Source of the DNA: Streptomyces sp. UNOB3_S3
GTDB taxonomy: Bacteria > Actinomycetota > Actinomycetes > Streptomycetales > Streptomycetaceae
Assembly (NCBI RefSeq): GCF_020740895.1
Contig: NZ_JAILXP010000001.1
Location: forward strand, 1-64,000
DNA: 64,000 bases
Direction: 5' to 3'
The position numbers and the translations under genes were made by a program. Positions 1 to 8,237 of this stretch are shown here, piece after piece; position 1 is the stretch's first letter, and each line of letters starts with the position of its first letter. Under the pieces are notes generated by a model. That model did no database searches, was not told the origin of the DNA, and was given only the letters and a program-made list of their open reading frames with translations.

Positions 1-100
1 CGCCCCCGCCGTCCCCCCTCCCGGCGCGCTCGGCGTGCGACTCGTCGGGGGTGTGGTCAGGCTGAAAGGGCCGGGAAGCCAGGAGAAGGGACGGAACGCC

Positions 101-556
101 GTGAAGCCCACCGGCGTCCTCGACGCCATTCCCGAAAACCATCGCGAACGCCTGATGGAGCTGGGCCGCGAGGTGTCCTTCCCCGCGGGCACGAGGATCT
201 TCGAGGAGGGCCAGCGGGCGGACCGGTTCTGGGTGATCCGCACCGGCACGGTCGACCTCGACATCCATGTGCCGGGGCGCCGGGCCGCGGTCGTCGAGAC
301 CCTGGGCGCGGGGCGCCTGCTCGGGTGGTCGTGGCTGTGCCCGCCGCACCAGTGGCACCTGGGCGCCGGGGCGACGAGCCCGGTGGAGGCCTGGGAGTTC
401 GACGCGGCCGAGGTCGGCGTCCTGCGCGAACGCGACCCCGAGCTCGACCGCGCGCTGCTCACCTACGTCGTGGAGGTCATCGGCGGACGCCTGCGGGCCG
501 CCCGCACCCGGCTGCTCGACCTGTACGGCCCGTACGGGAGCGGACCGGAGCGGTGA
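101..556 (+). CDS. Crp/Fnr-type cyclic nucleotide-binding domain protein without DNA-binding domain
   Basis: A 151-aa protein that is essentially one cNMP-binding beta-roll, about residues 15-115 (FPAGTRIFEEG, FWVIRTGTVDLDI, LGAGRLLGWSWL), with a short helical tail. Full-length Crp/Fnr regulators are about 220-250 aa and carry a C-terminal winged helix, which is absent here, so this is more likely a ligand-binding or redox/stress accessory protein than a transcription factor. I chose GTG 101 because AGGAGAAGGG at 81-90 sits at good spacing; the longer reading from 35 has no such site and an unlikely leader. It is convergent with the GH65 relic and lies near FtsH and a universal stress protein, a stress-type neighbourhood. 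The ligand cannot be told from sequence. Confidence 0.8.
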   Translation: MKPTGVLDAIPENHRERLMELGREVSFPAGTRIFEEGQRADRFWVIRTGTVDLDIHVPGRRAAVVETLGAGRLLGWSWLCPPHQWHLGAGATSPVEAWEFDAAEVGVLRERDPELDRALLTYVVEVIGGRLRAARTRLLDLYGPYGSGPER

Positions 557-570
557 CGGGACCAGCGGGC

Positions 571-1008
571 CGTCCGGCCCGACGACCCCGCGGACGCGGT
601 ACCGCCCGCTCGCCGGATCGTGCTCCGCGCCGCTCGCCCAGAAGCGGGCGATCTGCCACACGTTGTACGCGATCGCGGAACCGACGTGTCGCTGGAGCCG
701 GGAGTGGTCGGGCAGCCAGCGGCCGGAGCGTGGGTTCAGGTGGAGCCGCCGGCTCTCCTCCCGGCCGTCGACAGCCAGTTCGGGAGGTTGACCAGGTCCT
801 CGTTCTCGACCTGCCGGCCGGCCACCGACGAGACGAGGTGGTCGTAGCAGCCGGCCACGTAGGTGCCCGGGCAGTGGACGAGCCCTCCCCGGCATCCGGG
901 CATCGATCCCCGGGTGGCGAAGTAGCCGTTTCCCAGGGTGTGGAGCGTCTCCCGCAAGCGCTCCGCGGCGGGGTCGTAGCCTTCGTACTCCCAGATCCAC
1001 TCCCCCAT
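571..1008 (-). pseudogene. GH65 family glycoside hydrolase/phosphorylase relic (internal deletion and frameshift)
   Basis: The first 80 or so residues from ATG 1008 read as the N-terminus of a family 65 sugar phosphorylase (trehalose/kojibiose phosphorylase type): TLGNGYFATRGSMPG, GTYVAGCYDHL and VENEDLVNLPNWL are typical. At about 775 the frame changes, and the next frame reads RRLHLNPRSGRWLPDHS, GSAIAYNVWQ, then directly IARFWASGAEHD and YRVRGVVGPDG. These segments are far apart in an intact enzyme of about 750-800 aa, so most of the catalytic region is gone. Motif identification is from family knowledge; the frame break is seen directly. No product is expected. Confidence 0.75.
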
Positions 1009-1247
1009 GACCGGCCTCTCTCCACAGCCTGGCGTCTCTCTCCAGCCTGGCGCCGGCGGGGTGGAACGGCCACCTGGGGGGGACGACTGCCGGTGACGGG
1101 TCGCGCGGGGGCCGGCCTGCGCGGCATACCCGCCGCCGCGGCGTTGTTATGCGTAGTGAGGGAGAGGCCTCGGACGCGGGGAAGCGGCCGCGAGCCGCGC
1201 ACCGCGCAATCAGGATCCGCGAGAAGTGGATGGCCCCTCCCTCGACG

Positions 1248-3203
1248 TCACCCGTCGCCCGGTGGCCCCGGCGGACCCGGCGGAGGGTTCTCCTCCCGGA
1301 CCACGTCCAGCACCACGGTTCCGTCGACTGTCTCATGGGTGACGAGCAGCGAGGCCAGCCGGTCCAGGGCGGCCCGGTGGTCCCGCAGCAGGGACAGCGC
1401 CCGGTCCTCGGAACGCCGGACCAGCCGGGCCACCTCCTCGTCGACGATCCGCTGGGTCTGCTCGGAGTAGGGCCGGCGCAGCAGGTCCTCCGGCGGGGTC
1501 TCGCCGAGGAACTCCGGCGTCCCCGAGGCGTAGCCGACCGGGCCGAGGGCCGGGGAGAGGCCGAATTCCCTGACCATGCGGGTGGCGATCCGGGTGGCGC
1601 CCGCCAGGTCGTTCGCGGCGCCCGTCGAGCCCTCGCCGAAGACGACCAGTTCCGCGGCCCGGCCGCCGAGCCGGACGGCCAGGAGGTCGGTGAGGTAGCT
1701 CTCGCTGTAGAGGTGCCGTTCGGCCTCGGGGAGCTGCTCGGTGACGCCGAGGGTGACGCCGGCGGGCAGGATGGTCACCTTGGCGACCGGGTCGGCGTGT
1801 TCGCACAGGGCGGCGACGAGGGCGTGCCCGGACTCGTGCACCGCGACCGAGTGCCGTTCCTCGGGGAGCAGGGCGTTGGACGTCTCGCGGCGTCCCAGGA
1901 GCACCCGGTCCCGGGCGGTGTCGACGTCGTGGGCCGTGATGACGGCGCGGTCCGCGCGGACGGCGTTGATGGCGGCTTCGTTGACGAGGTTGGCAAGGTC
2001 CGCTCCGGAGAACCCCGGTGTGCCGCGGGCGACGGCGTCCAGATCGACGTCCTCGGCGAGCGTCTTGCCTCGTGCGTGCACCGTCAGGATCGCCGCCCGC
2101 TCGTTCTGGTTGGGCAGGGGGACGGTCACCTGCCGGTCGAAGCGGCCGGGGCGCAGCAGGGCGGGGTCGAGGGCGTCGGGGCGGTTGGTGGCGGCCAGGA
2201 CGACGATGCCGCTGCTCTCGTCGAAGCCGTCCATCTCGGCGAGGAGCTGGTTGAGGGTCTGTTCCCTCTCGTCGTTGCCGCCGAGCCTGCTTCCCCCGCC
2301 GCGCCGCCCGCCCACGGCGTCGATCTCGTCGATGAAGATGATCGACGGCGCGCGTTTGCGGGCCTCGTCGAAGAGGTCGCGTACGCGGGAGGCGCCGACT
2401 CCCACGAACATCTCGACGAAGGCCGAGCCGGTCACCGACAGGAACGGTACGTCCGCCTCGCCCGCGACGGCGCGTGCGAACAGGGTCTTGCCGGTGCCCG
2501 GGGGCCCGACCATGATGACGCCGCGCGGCCCCTTGGCCCCGGCGGCGGCGTAGCGGCCGGGGTTGCGCAGGAAGTCCACGACCTCGCCGATCTCCTGTTT
2601 CACGCCGTCGTACCCGGCGACGTCGTCGAAGCGGGTGGTCGGCCGCTCGGCCTCGATGATCTTCGCCCGGGAGCGGCCGATGGCGCTGATGCCGCCGGTG
2701 AGGGAACCCGCCGTCCGGCGGATGCTCCACAGGAGGATGCCCATCAGGACGAGGAAGGGCAGCGCGCCCACCAGCACGGACGTCCAGACGCTGCCGCCGC
2801 TGCGCGTGGCCGTGATCGTCACGTGCTGGGCCTGGAGTCGCTGTTCGAGGCCGCCGGTGCCCAGGGCCGTGGGAAGTTGCGTGGTGAACTTCTTTCCGTT
2901 CTTGAGCGTGCCCTCGACGGTTCCCTTGTCCCCGACGTCCACCGTCTTCACCTGACCGGCGTCCACCTTGCCGACGAAGTCGCTGTACGAGAGCTGGGCG
3001 GCGGCCGGGCCGGAGAGCCCTCGGGCCAGCAGGATGAACAGGAGGAGGTTCAGCAGGACCAGGGGCACCATCCAGCGCCGCCTCGGGGACGCGGGAGGCT
3101 CCGGGGGCCGGGGTCGTGGCTTCGACGGCTCCCCCGGCGGCCGGGGCCGTGCCGGAGGCGCCCTGTGCCGGTGCCGGTGCGGCAGCCGTACTCGAGTGAT
3201 CAC
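1248..3203 (-). CDS. ftsH: ATP-dependent zinc metalloprotease FtsH
   Basis: A 651-aa membrane AAA+ protease that extracts and degrades membrane and some soluble proteins. Seen in order: a proline/arginine-rich cytoplasmic start, TM1 around residues 45-62, an extracytoplasmic FtsH domain (SYSDFVGKVDAGQVKTV), TM2 around 140-157, Walker A GPPGTGKT, Walker B IIFIDEID, a second region of homology ending in LLRPGRFDRQ, and the M41 zinc motif HESGH. It is full length for the family, ending in a Pro/Gly tail. The start is GTG 3203, preceded by GGGGGAGGAG. Many actinobacteria carry several ftsH copies; the accessory setting beside a stress protein suggests this is not the essential housekeeping copy (inference). 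Confidence 0.95.
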   Translation of the reverse strand: MITRVRLPHRHRHRAPPARPRPPGEPSKPRPRPPEPPASPRRRWMVPLVLLNLLLFILLARGLSGPAAAQLSYSDFVGKVDAGQVKTVDVGDKGTVEGTLKNGKKFTTQLPTALGTGGLEQRLQAQHVTITATRSGGSVWTSVLVGALPFLVLMGILLWSIRRTAGSLTGGISAIGRSRAKIIEAERPTTRFDDVAGYDGVKQEIGEVVDFLRNPGRYAAAGAKGPRGVIMVGPPGTGKTLFARAVAGEADVPFLSVTGSAFVEMFVGVGASRVRDLFDEARKRAPSIIFIDEIDAVGGRRGGGSRLGGNDEREQTLNQLLAEMDGFDESSGIVVLAATNRPDALDPALLRPGRFDRQVTVPLPNQNERAAILTVHARGKTLAEDVDLDAVARGTPGFSGADLANLVNEAAINAVRADRAVITAHDVDTARDRVLLGRRETSNALLPEERHSVAVHESGHALVAALCEHADPVAKVTILPAGVTLGVTEQLPEAERHLYSESYLTDLLAVRLGGRAAELVVFGEGSTGAANDLAGATRIATRMVREFGLSPALGPVGYASGTPEFLGETPPEDLLRRPYSEQTQRIVDEEVARLVRRSEDRALSLLRDHRAALDRLASLLVTHETVDGTVVLDVVREENPPPGPPGPPGDG

Positions 3204-3355
3204 CGCCTGCTCCTCCCCCGCGAGTCCCCCGCGAGAGGTTCACTTCCACGGTAGTCGGCCTCTGACCTGGCCTCTTCCACCCGGCATGCAGGGGCCACGC
3301 CGCTGCACCAGTATGGGTGATAGCCCCGGAAAGCACGATCGGCTGGGAGATGGCC

Positions 3356-4243
3356 ATGGTCTCGTCCGCGGACCGCCGACCGGTCGTCGTCGGCGTCGAC
3401 CCCGACCCCGCCAGGCGGACGGCACTCGCCTGGGCGGCCGACGAGGCGGCCCGGCGCCGGGTACCGCTGCGCGTCGTCCACGCCGAGGGAACGCCTACGC
3501 GCGGTTACCGCAAACGCGAGGTCCGGCCGTCCTGGGAGGAGTGGAACGAGGCACTCCATGCGGCCGGGGAGCATGTGCTCCAGGAGGCGGTGGCGTTCGG
3601 CGAGACCCGGCAGCCGCAGGTGGAGGTGTCGGGGGTACTGGCCGAGGGGGATCCGGTATGGGTGCTGCGGGAGCAGGCGCGGGACGCCACCGTCGTGGTG
3701 GTGGGATCGCAGCACCTGAGCCGGGTGCGGGAGGTCTTCGGCTCCGCTTCGGTCGCCCTGCCCCTGATGGCTCACACGTCCCGCCCGGTGGTCGTCGTGC
3801 CCGAACCCGCGCACAGCGCGGAGCGGCCGCCGTACTTCGTCGTCGGAGTGGACGGCAGTGCCCACTCCGCCGCGGCGGTCGACTTCGCCTTCGAGGAGGC
3901 CGCCCTGCACGGCGCCGCGCTGCGGGCGGTGTACGCGTGGTGGCCGGGGCACTTCGACGTACGGGACGAAGAGGCCGCGCGGGAGGAGTGCCGGCGGCTC
4001 CTCTCCGAGACGGTGGCCGGCCGTACCGCCGCGCACCCCGGAGTGGAGCTCCACCACGAGCTCCTGACCGGGCACCCCGTCGAGGTGCTGACCGAGGCGT
4101 CCGCCCGGGCCCTGGGGGTGGTGGTGGGCACCCGGGGCCACGGCGGCTTCACCGGGATGGTCCTCGGCTCCGTCAGCCAGGGCGTGCTGCACCACGCGCG
4201 ATGCCCCGTCATCGCCGTCCCGCACCCGCCCGCCCCGGAATGA
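3356..4243 (+). CDS. universal stress protein, two UspA domains
   Basis: A 295-aa cytoplasmic protein with two tandem Usp domains, about residues 10-145 and 150-290. Each domain opens with the expected VVVGVD / FVVGVDGS strand. The second domain keeps the nucleotide-binding signature (GTRGHGGFTGMVLGSVS); in the first domain it is degenerate (GSQHLSRVREVFGSAS), so ATP probably binds mainly in the second. Start ATG 3356 is preceded by GGGAG at 3345-3349; ATG 3350 is too close to that site. It is divergent from ftsH with about 150 bp between, so the two stress genes may share control. Such proteins in actinomycetes are usually dormancy, hypoxia or redox associated (family knowledge). Confidence 0.9.
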   Translation: MVSSADRRPVVVGVDPDPARRTALAWAADEAARRRVPLRVVHAEGTPTRGYRKREVRPSWEEWNEALHAAGEHVLQEAVAFGETRQPQVEVSGVLAEGDPVWVLREQARDATVVVVGSQHLSRVREVFGSASVALPLMAHTSRPVVVVPEPAHSAERPPYFVVGVDGSAHSAAAVDFAFEEAALHGAALRAVYAWWPGHFDVRDEEAAREECRRLLSETVAGRTAAHPGVELHHELLTGHPVEVLTEASARALGVVVGTRGHGGFTGMVLGSVSQGVLHHARCPVIAVPHPPAPE

Positions 4244-4265
4244 GGGGGAACCCGGCTTCACCGAC

Positions 4266-5414
4266 TCAGGCCGGCGGCGCGTCGCCGGTGGCCTCCTTGA
4301 GTTCGCCGGTACCGAAGGGGAGCCAGGTCAGGCCGTGGGTGCTCGGCGTCGTGCCCGTGCGGGCGACGGTGACCGTGGAGCCCCGGGGGACGACGGCGGT
4401 CAGCCGGCTCCCGGGGTCGCCGGGGGCCCGTTCCGCCAGGCGGGACTGGACGCTCGTGAGGCGGCCGGGGCGGCCGGCCGGGGTGACCGTGACCGTCAGG
4501 GTGGGCGGCGGGTCCTCGGTGTCGGGCACGTCCTGGTCGGCGCGTACGTGGCCGACGAGGAACCCGTCGGTCTCGGCGGTGTACGTGAGCGAGGGCGCGT
4601 CGCCGAGGTCGAAGGCGGCGGAGAGGTACGTGAGCGTGGTGTTCCCGTTGACGGTGAGGTCGTTCACGACCAGGTCCGGCCGGGCGACGGTGACCATGGT
4701 GTTCATCGCGTACTCCGCGGTGTTCCCGCCCTCGGTCACCGCCACCACGAGCGTGAACGCGGTGTCGCGGTGCAGGGGCGGGGACGGCCAGTAGCGGACG
4801 CCGGTGACGTCGCACGGTTCGCCGTCGTGCAGCATCGTGTACGTCGCCCCGGGCCGGGAGTCGCCCCGCCAGGTGAGCTCCGCCGGGGTGCCGCTGGCGA
4901 CGAGGAGCGTCTCGGGCCGGAAGTCGCCGGTGGTGAAGCCGGCGGGGACCTTGGCCAGGGGCCACTCCTCGGTTTCGCTGTCGGGGACGTCCTTGATGCG
5001 CTCCTCGATCGTCAGCTTGCTCGTGCCGACCTCCGCGTTGATCTCGATGTGGGCCAGGGCCAGTTCCAGCTCACCGCCGGGCGGGACGGTCGCGGAGCGC
5101 TTGGGGGTGAGCAGGGCCGACCCCGGGGTGTCCCCGTCCAGTTCGAACCGCCATTTCGCGGTGTCGTTCGCCTGGGGCTCGGCGCTGCCGGGGTTGTTGC
5201 TGAGGTCGCATGATCCGATGCCCACGGGGAAGGTGAAGCGGACCGATGCGATGTGGACGGCGCGCTGCTGGTGGTTGGTGACGGTGATCCGCAGGGTCGC
5301 CGTCTTCGGCGTGGACCCCTGCGAGACCTGGATGGGTGTCGGCTCGCTCACCACGTCGTAGGTGAGCACGCAGGTGCTGTCGCCGGGGCGTCCGGTCGGC
5401 ATCGGGATACTCAC
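4266..5414 (-). CDS. large-protein operon gene 6: hypothetical 382-aa protein, paralogue of 7068-8237
   Basis: I do not recognise a named family. The 382-aa protein looks all-beta and has no signal peptide. The N-terminal half resembles an immunoglobulin-like/DUF11-type fold (ATLRITVTNHQQRAVHI, FTFPVGIG), and the C-terminus ends in STVTVARTG then GLTWLPFGTG. The same architecture and end motif (LTWFPFGTG) occur in the product of 7068-8237, and central stretches such as FRPETLLVASG match its FRPDRTIVPNG, so the two are diverged paralogues. The start GTG 5414 overlaps the TGA of the upstream gene (GTGA), which implies translational coupling. It is the last gene of the minus-strand operon. Confidence 0.75.
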   Translation of the reverse strand: MSIPMPTGRPGDSTCVLTYDVVSEPTPIQVSQGSTPKTATLRITVTNHQQRAVHIASVRFTFPVGIGSCDLSNNPGSAEPQANDTAKWRFELDGDTPGSALLTPKRSATVPPGGELELALAHIEINAEVGTSKLTIEERIKDVPDSETEEWPLAKVPAGFTTGDFRPETLLVASGTPAELTWRGDSRPGATYTMLHDGEPCDVTGVRYWPSPPLHRDTAFTLVVAVTEGGNTAEYAMNTMVTVARPDLVVNDLTVNGNTTLTYLSAAFDLGDAPSLTYTAETDGFLVGHVRADQDVPDTEDPPPTLTVTVTPAGRPGRLTSVQSRLAERAPGDPGSRLTAVVPRGSTVTVARTGTTPSTHGLTWLPFGTGELKEATGDAPPA

Positions 5415-7003
5415 CCCCACGCCGGGCCGATGGCGAGGTACGCATTGTTGCCCAGCGCCGCGCCGAGGGGGAACTCCGCCACCGGGTCGCCGCCGTTCAC
5501 CGGGAGCTTCTGCACCGAGTCGGCCCGTTCGGAGGTGACGAAGAGGAATCCGCCGTCCGGCGACACGGCGACGGCGTTCGTCCGGTCGCGCGGCGTCCGT
5601 ACGGGCGTGACCTCGCGAACGGCCTGAACGTCGATCACCTTGATCTCGTGGCCGCGGTTGGCGACGTAGACGAACGCGGCGTCCGGCGACGGGGCGAGCT
5701 GTTCCGGCGACTGCCCGACCGGGACCAGGGGAGGGTCGCCGGCTCCGGCGGTCATCGCGACGGCGACGGCGTTGACGCCGCTGTGGATGCCGAAGCACAG
5801 GGTGTTGCCGTCGGGGGTGAGGGCCGTGCACATGGCGGTGATCGGGCCGCCGAAGCGCCGGCCGACCGTGTTCGTCGTGGGGTCCACCACCGCCACCACG
5901 GGATCGCCGTCGGTGGCGACGTAGACGCGGTCGCCTTCGGGTGAGGCCACGATGCCGTCCGGGGACGGGCCGACGTCGATGGACCGTGCGGCCCCGGTGG
6001 TGAGGTCGATCGCGTGCGCGGTCCCCGCGAGGGGGTTGGTGACATAGGCGGCGGACCCGTCGGGCAGGACCGTCACCCGGTAGGGCCAGACGCCCGCCCC
6101 CACCGTGCGGAGCGTGCCGGCCGTGATGTCGAGGAGCGCGAGGTTTCCCTCGCCCCCGCCGTCGCCCTTCGCGGTCGACAGGGTGCGGAACCCGTCCGGA
6201 GAGATCACGACGCCGCCGGGTTCCACACCCACCTGGCTCTGGCGGATCCGCTGGCCGCTGTCGGCGTCGAAGACCCACAGCCGGCCGTCGGACCCGTCGA
6301 GCACGCTCAGGAACGTGCGGTGGAGCCAGCGGTCGCGCAGCGCCTTCGCACCGGAGGTGACCCGGTGGGCATCGGGGTCCGTGTCGCACTCCACGGAGCG
6401 CGTCCCGCCCGGGGCGACCAGGTAGCCGTTGCGGGTGGCGGGGTGGTTGAACGCCGCCACGACACCGCCGTAGACCTCGGAGTCGGGATACGAGGCATTC
6501 GCCCAGTCCTTCTCCAGCGTGCCCTGTTCCAGGACCTCGTCACCGTCCAGGTCGTAGTTGACGAACTGGCCGCCGCGGAACAGGTACACCGTGCCGTCGG
6601 ACGCCGCCATGCCCGCGTCCACGCCCTGGGTGAAGTCGGGTGCGCCGTTGCGCAGGCCGGGGAACTTGTCACCGATCTGGACCGGCGCCGCGCCGCCCAC
6701 CGGTTCGTTCTTGGCGATGTCGTAGAGGACGCACGTCGAGCCCTTGAAGAAGTAGACGCGCTGGGTGTCGGTGGAGCAGGTGGCGTCGACTCCGCCGAGG
6801 TAGGTGGCGGGGAGCTGGGGCCAGAGCTCGCGGAGCGTGGTCCCGCGCCGGGGCGGTGCGGTCGACGCCGCGTCGTACTGGACGGCCCAGCCGCCCCGGA
6901 TCATGTAGACGGCGGCCGGGGCGTCGCCCGAGTCGGGAACGCTGAAGGCGGCGTTGATGCCTGCGGGGGTGAGATCGGTCGAAGCGGTGGTGGTCTCGGT
7001 CAT
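5411..7003 (-). CDS. large-protein operon gene 5: hemopexin-repeat plus YVTN-type beta-propeller fusion
   Basis: A 530-aa protein. Residues about 20-180 hold hemopexin-like repeats (AVYMIRGGWAVQYD, RVYFFKGSTCVLYD, TVYLFRGGQFVNYD). From about 210 to the end runs a seven-bladed-propeller-like series with repeated surface-layer/YVTN motifs (VVISPDG, RVTVLPDGSAAYVTNP, GIVASPEGDRVYVATD, AVSPDGGFLFVTSE). No signal peptide or membrane segment is visible. Hemopexin repeats and propellers are binding modules, so a role in recognition or scaffolding is inferred; no catalytic site is seen. Start ATG 7003 follows GGGAAGG. It is coupled by GTGA overlap to the gene downstream. Confidence 0.8.
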   Translation of the reverse strand: MTETTTASTDLTPAGINAAFSVPDSGDAPAAVYMIRGGWAVQYDAASTAPPRRGTTLRELWPQLPATYLGGVDATCSTDTQRVYFFKGSTCVLYDIAKNEPVGGAAPVQIGDKFPGLRNGAPDFTQGVDAGMAASDGTVYLFRGGQFVNYDLDGDEVLEQGTLEKDWANASYPDSEVYGGVVAAFNHPATRNGYLVAPGGTRSVECDTDPDAHRVTSGAKALRDRWLHRTFLSVLDGSDGRLWVFDADSGQRIRQSQVGVEPGGVVISPDGFRTLSTAKGDGGGEGNLALLDITAGTLRTVGAGVWPYRVTVLPDGSAAYVTNPLAGTAHAIDLTTGAARSIDVGPSPDGIVASPEGDRVYVATDGDPVVAVVDPTTNTVGRRFGGPITAMCTALTPDGNTLCFGIHSGVNAVAVAMTAGAGDPPLVPVGQSPEQLAPSPDAAFVYVANRGHEIKVIDVQAVREVTPVRTPRDRTNAVAVSPDGGFLFVTSERADSVQKLPVNGGDPVAEFPLGAALGNNAYLAIGPAWG

Positions 7004-7067
7004 CGCTGGGGCCTTCCCGGGTGCTGGGCGGGTGACGGTCGGCGTTCGGCTTCCGGTCGGTGCGGGC

Positions 7068-8237
7068 TCACTCCTCGATCACCCGCAGTGGTCCCGTGCC
7101 GAACGGGAACCACGTCAGGGCGGCGGTGAACGCCCCGCCGTCGGCCTTCTGCACGACGCTCACCGTCGAGCCCTGCGGCACCGGGACCAGCAGGCTGGCC
7201 TCCTGGTTGTCGGTGCCGCCGCGGGCTTCCCAGGACTGGGCGGCGAACTTCTGCTGCCTGAGGCCCGGTGGGGTGACGAAGACGTTGAGGGTGGCGGGTG
7301 CCCCGCTCTGGTTGGTCTTGATGTAGCCGGTGATCACACCGTCGGTGTCGGCCGCATACCGCCATGTGCCGCTGCCGGTGCCGCCGGCGACCTCCTGGGC
7401 CTGGCCGAACAGCCGGACGACGCCGTTGGCGTCGAGGCTGCCGACCTCCAGGTCGGGCACGTCGACGGTCACGGCGGTGGTCAGGCCGTAGGTGACCGGG
7501 GCGCCGTCCTTCTCCGTGGTGGCGAGGATCATGAACGCGGTGGCCGTGCGGAGGGGCGGCGACGTCCACTCACCGTTGCCGTCGACGATCTTGTCGTTGA
7601 CGGTCTCGCGCTGGTCGCCGTAGAAGAGCTCGTAGTCCGGGCCGTCCACGCACTTCCACGTCAGGGTGACGGTCTCGCCGTTGGGGACGATGGTCCGGTC
7701 GGGCCGGAAGTCCTCCAGCATGGCCTCGGCGGGTGCCTTGGCCAGCTTCCTGTCGCCGGCCGCGCGCTCGCGCAGCACCCCGGCGGCGTCGCCGGCGGTC
7801 TCGCTGATGCCGAGGGCGGCCGTGCCGACCGCCGCGTTGACCACGACGTCCGTGAGGGTGATGACGATCCGTTCGCCGGGCTTGAGTTCGGTACCGGGCT
7901 CGGTGGGCCGTACGCGGAACACGCCGTCGCCGTGGTGTTCGGCGTGCCAGCCGGTGGTGTCCGACACGCCCGCCGTGATCGTCTCGGGGGTGGCCGTCAG
8001 GGCGTGGGGCTCTTCCCCCACCGGCAGCGTGATGGTGATCGTGTCGCAGAGGACAGTGCCGGGGCCGGGGTTGGTCGCGGCGATCCGCACGGTGGCACGG
8101 CCGTCGTGGGAAAGGGCGTCGGGGGAAGGGCCCTCGTCCGGACGGCTCCCGTGCGGACGGCCGTCGGGCCGGTCGTCCGTGCGGACGTGGAGCAGCGCGG
8201 GGCTGGTGTGGACGGTGTAGGAGAGCGCGGTGGTCAT
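7068..8237 (-). CDS. large-protein operon gene 4: hypothetical 389-aa protein, paralogue of 4266-5414
   Basis: A 389-aa all-beta-looking protein without signal peptide. It opens with SYTVHTSPALLHVR, followed by an acidic linker, an Ig-like segment (ATVRIAATNPGPGTVL, ITLPVGEE) and a C-terminal module ending GSTVSVVQKADGG then LTWFPFGTGPL. It shares its layout and closing motif with 4266-5414. The start ATG 8237 overlaps the stop of the 1215-aa gene (ATGA, 8234-8237), so they are translationally coupled. About 64 bp separate it from the hemopexin gene. Function unknown. Confidence 0.75.
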   Translation of the reverse strand: MTTALSYTVHTSPALLHVRTDDRPDGRPHGSRPDEGPSPDALSHDGRATVRIAATNPGPGTVLCDTITITLPVGEEPHALTATPETITAGVSDTTGWHAEHHGDGVFRVRPTEPGTELKPGERIVITLTDVVVNAAVGTAALGISETAGDAAGVLRERAAGDRKLAKAPAEAMLEDFRPDRTIVPNGETVTLTWKCVDGPDYELFYGDQRETVNDKIVDGNGEWTSPPLRTATAFMILATTEKDGAPVTYGLTTAVTVDVPDLEVGSLDANGVVRLFGQAQEVAGGTGSGTWRYAADTDGVITGYIKTNQSGAPATLNVFVTPPGLRQQKFAAQSWEARGGTDNQEASLLVPVPQGSTVSVVQKADGGAFTAALTWFPFGTGPLRVIEE

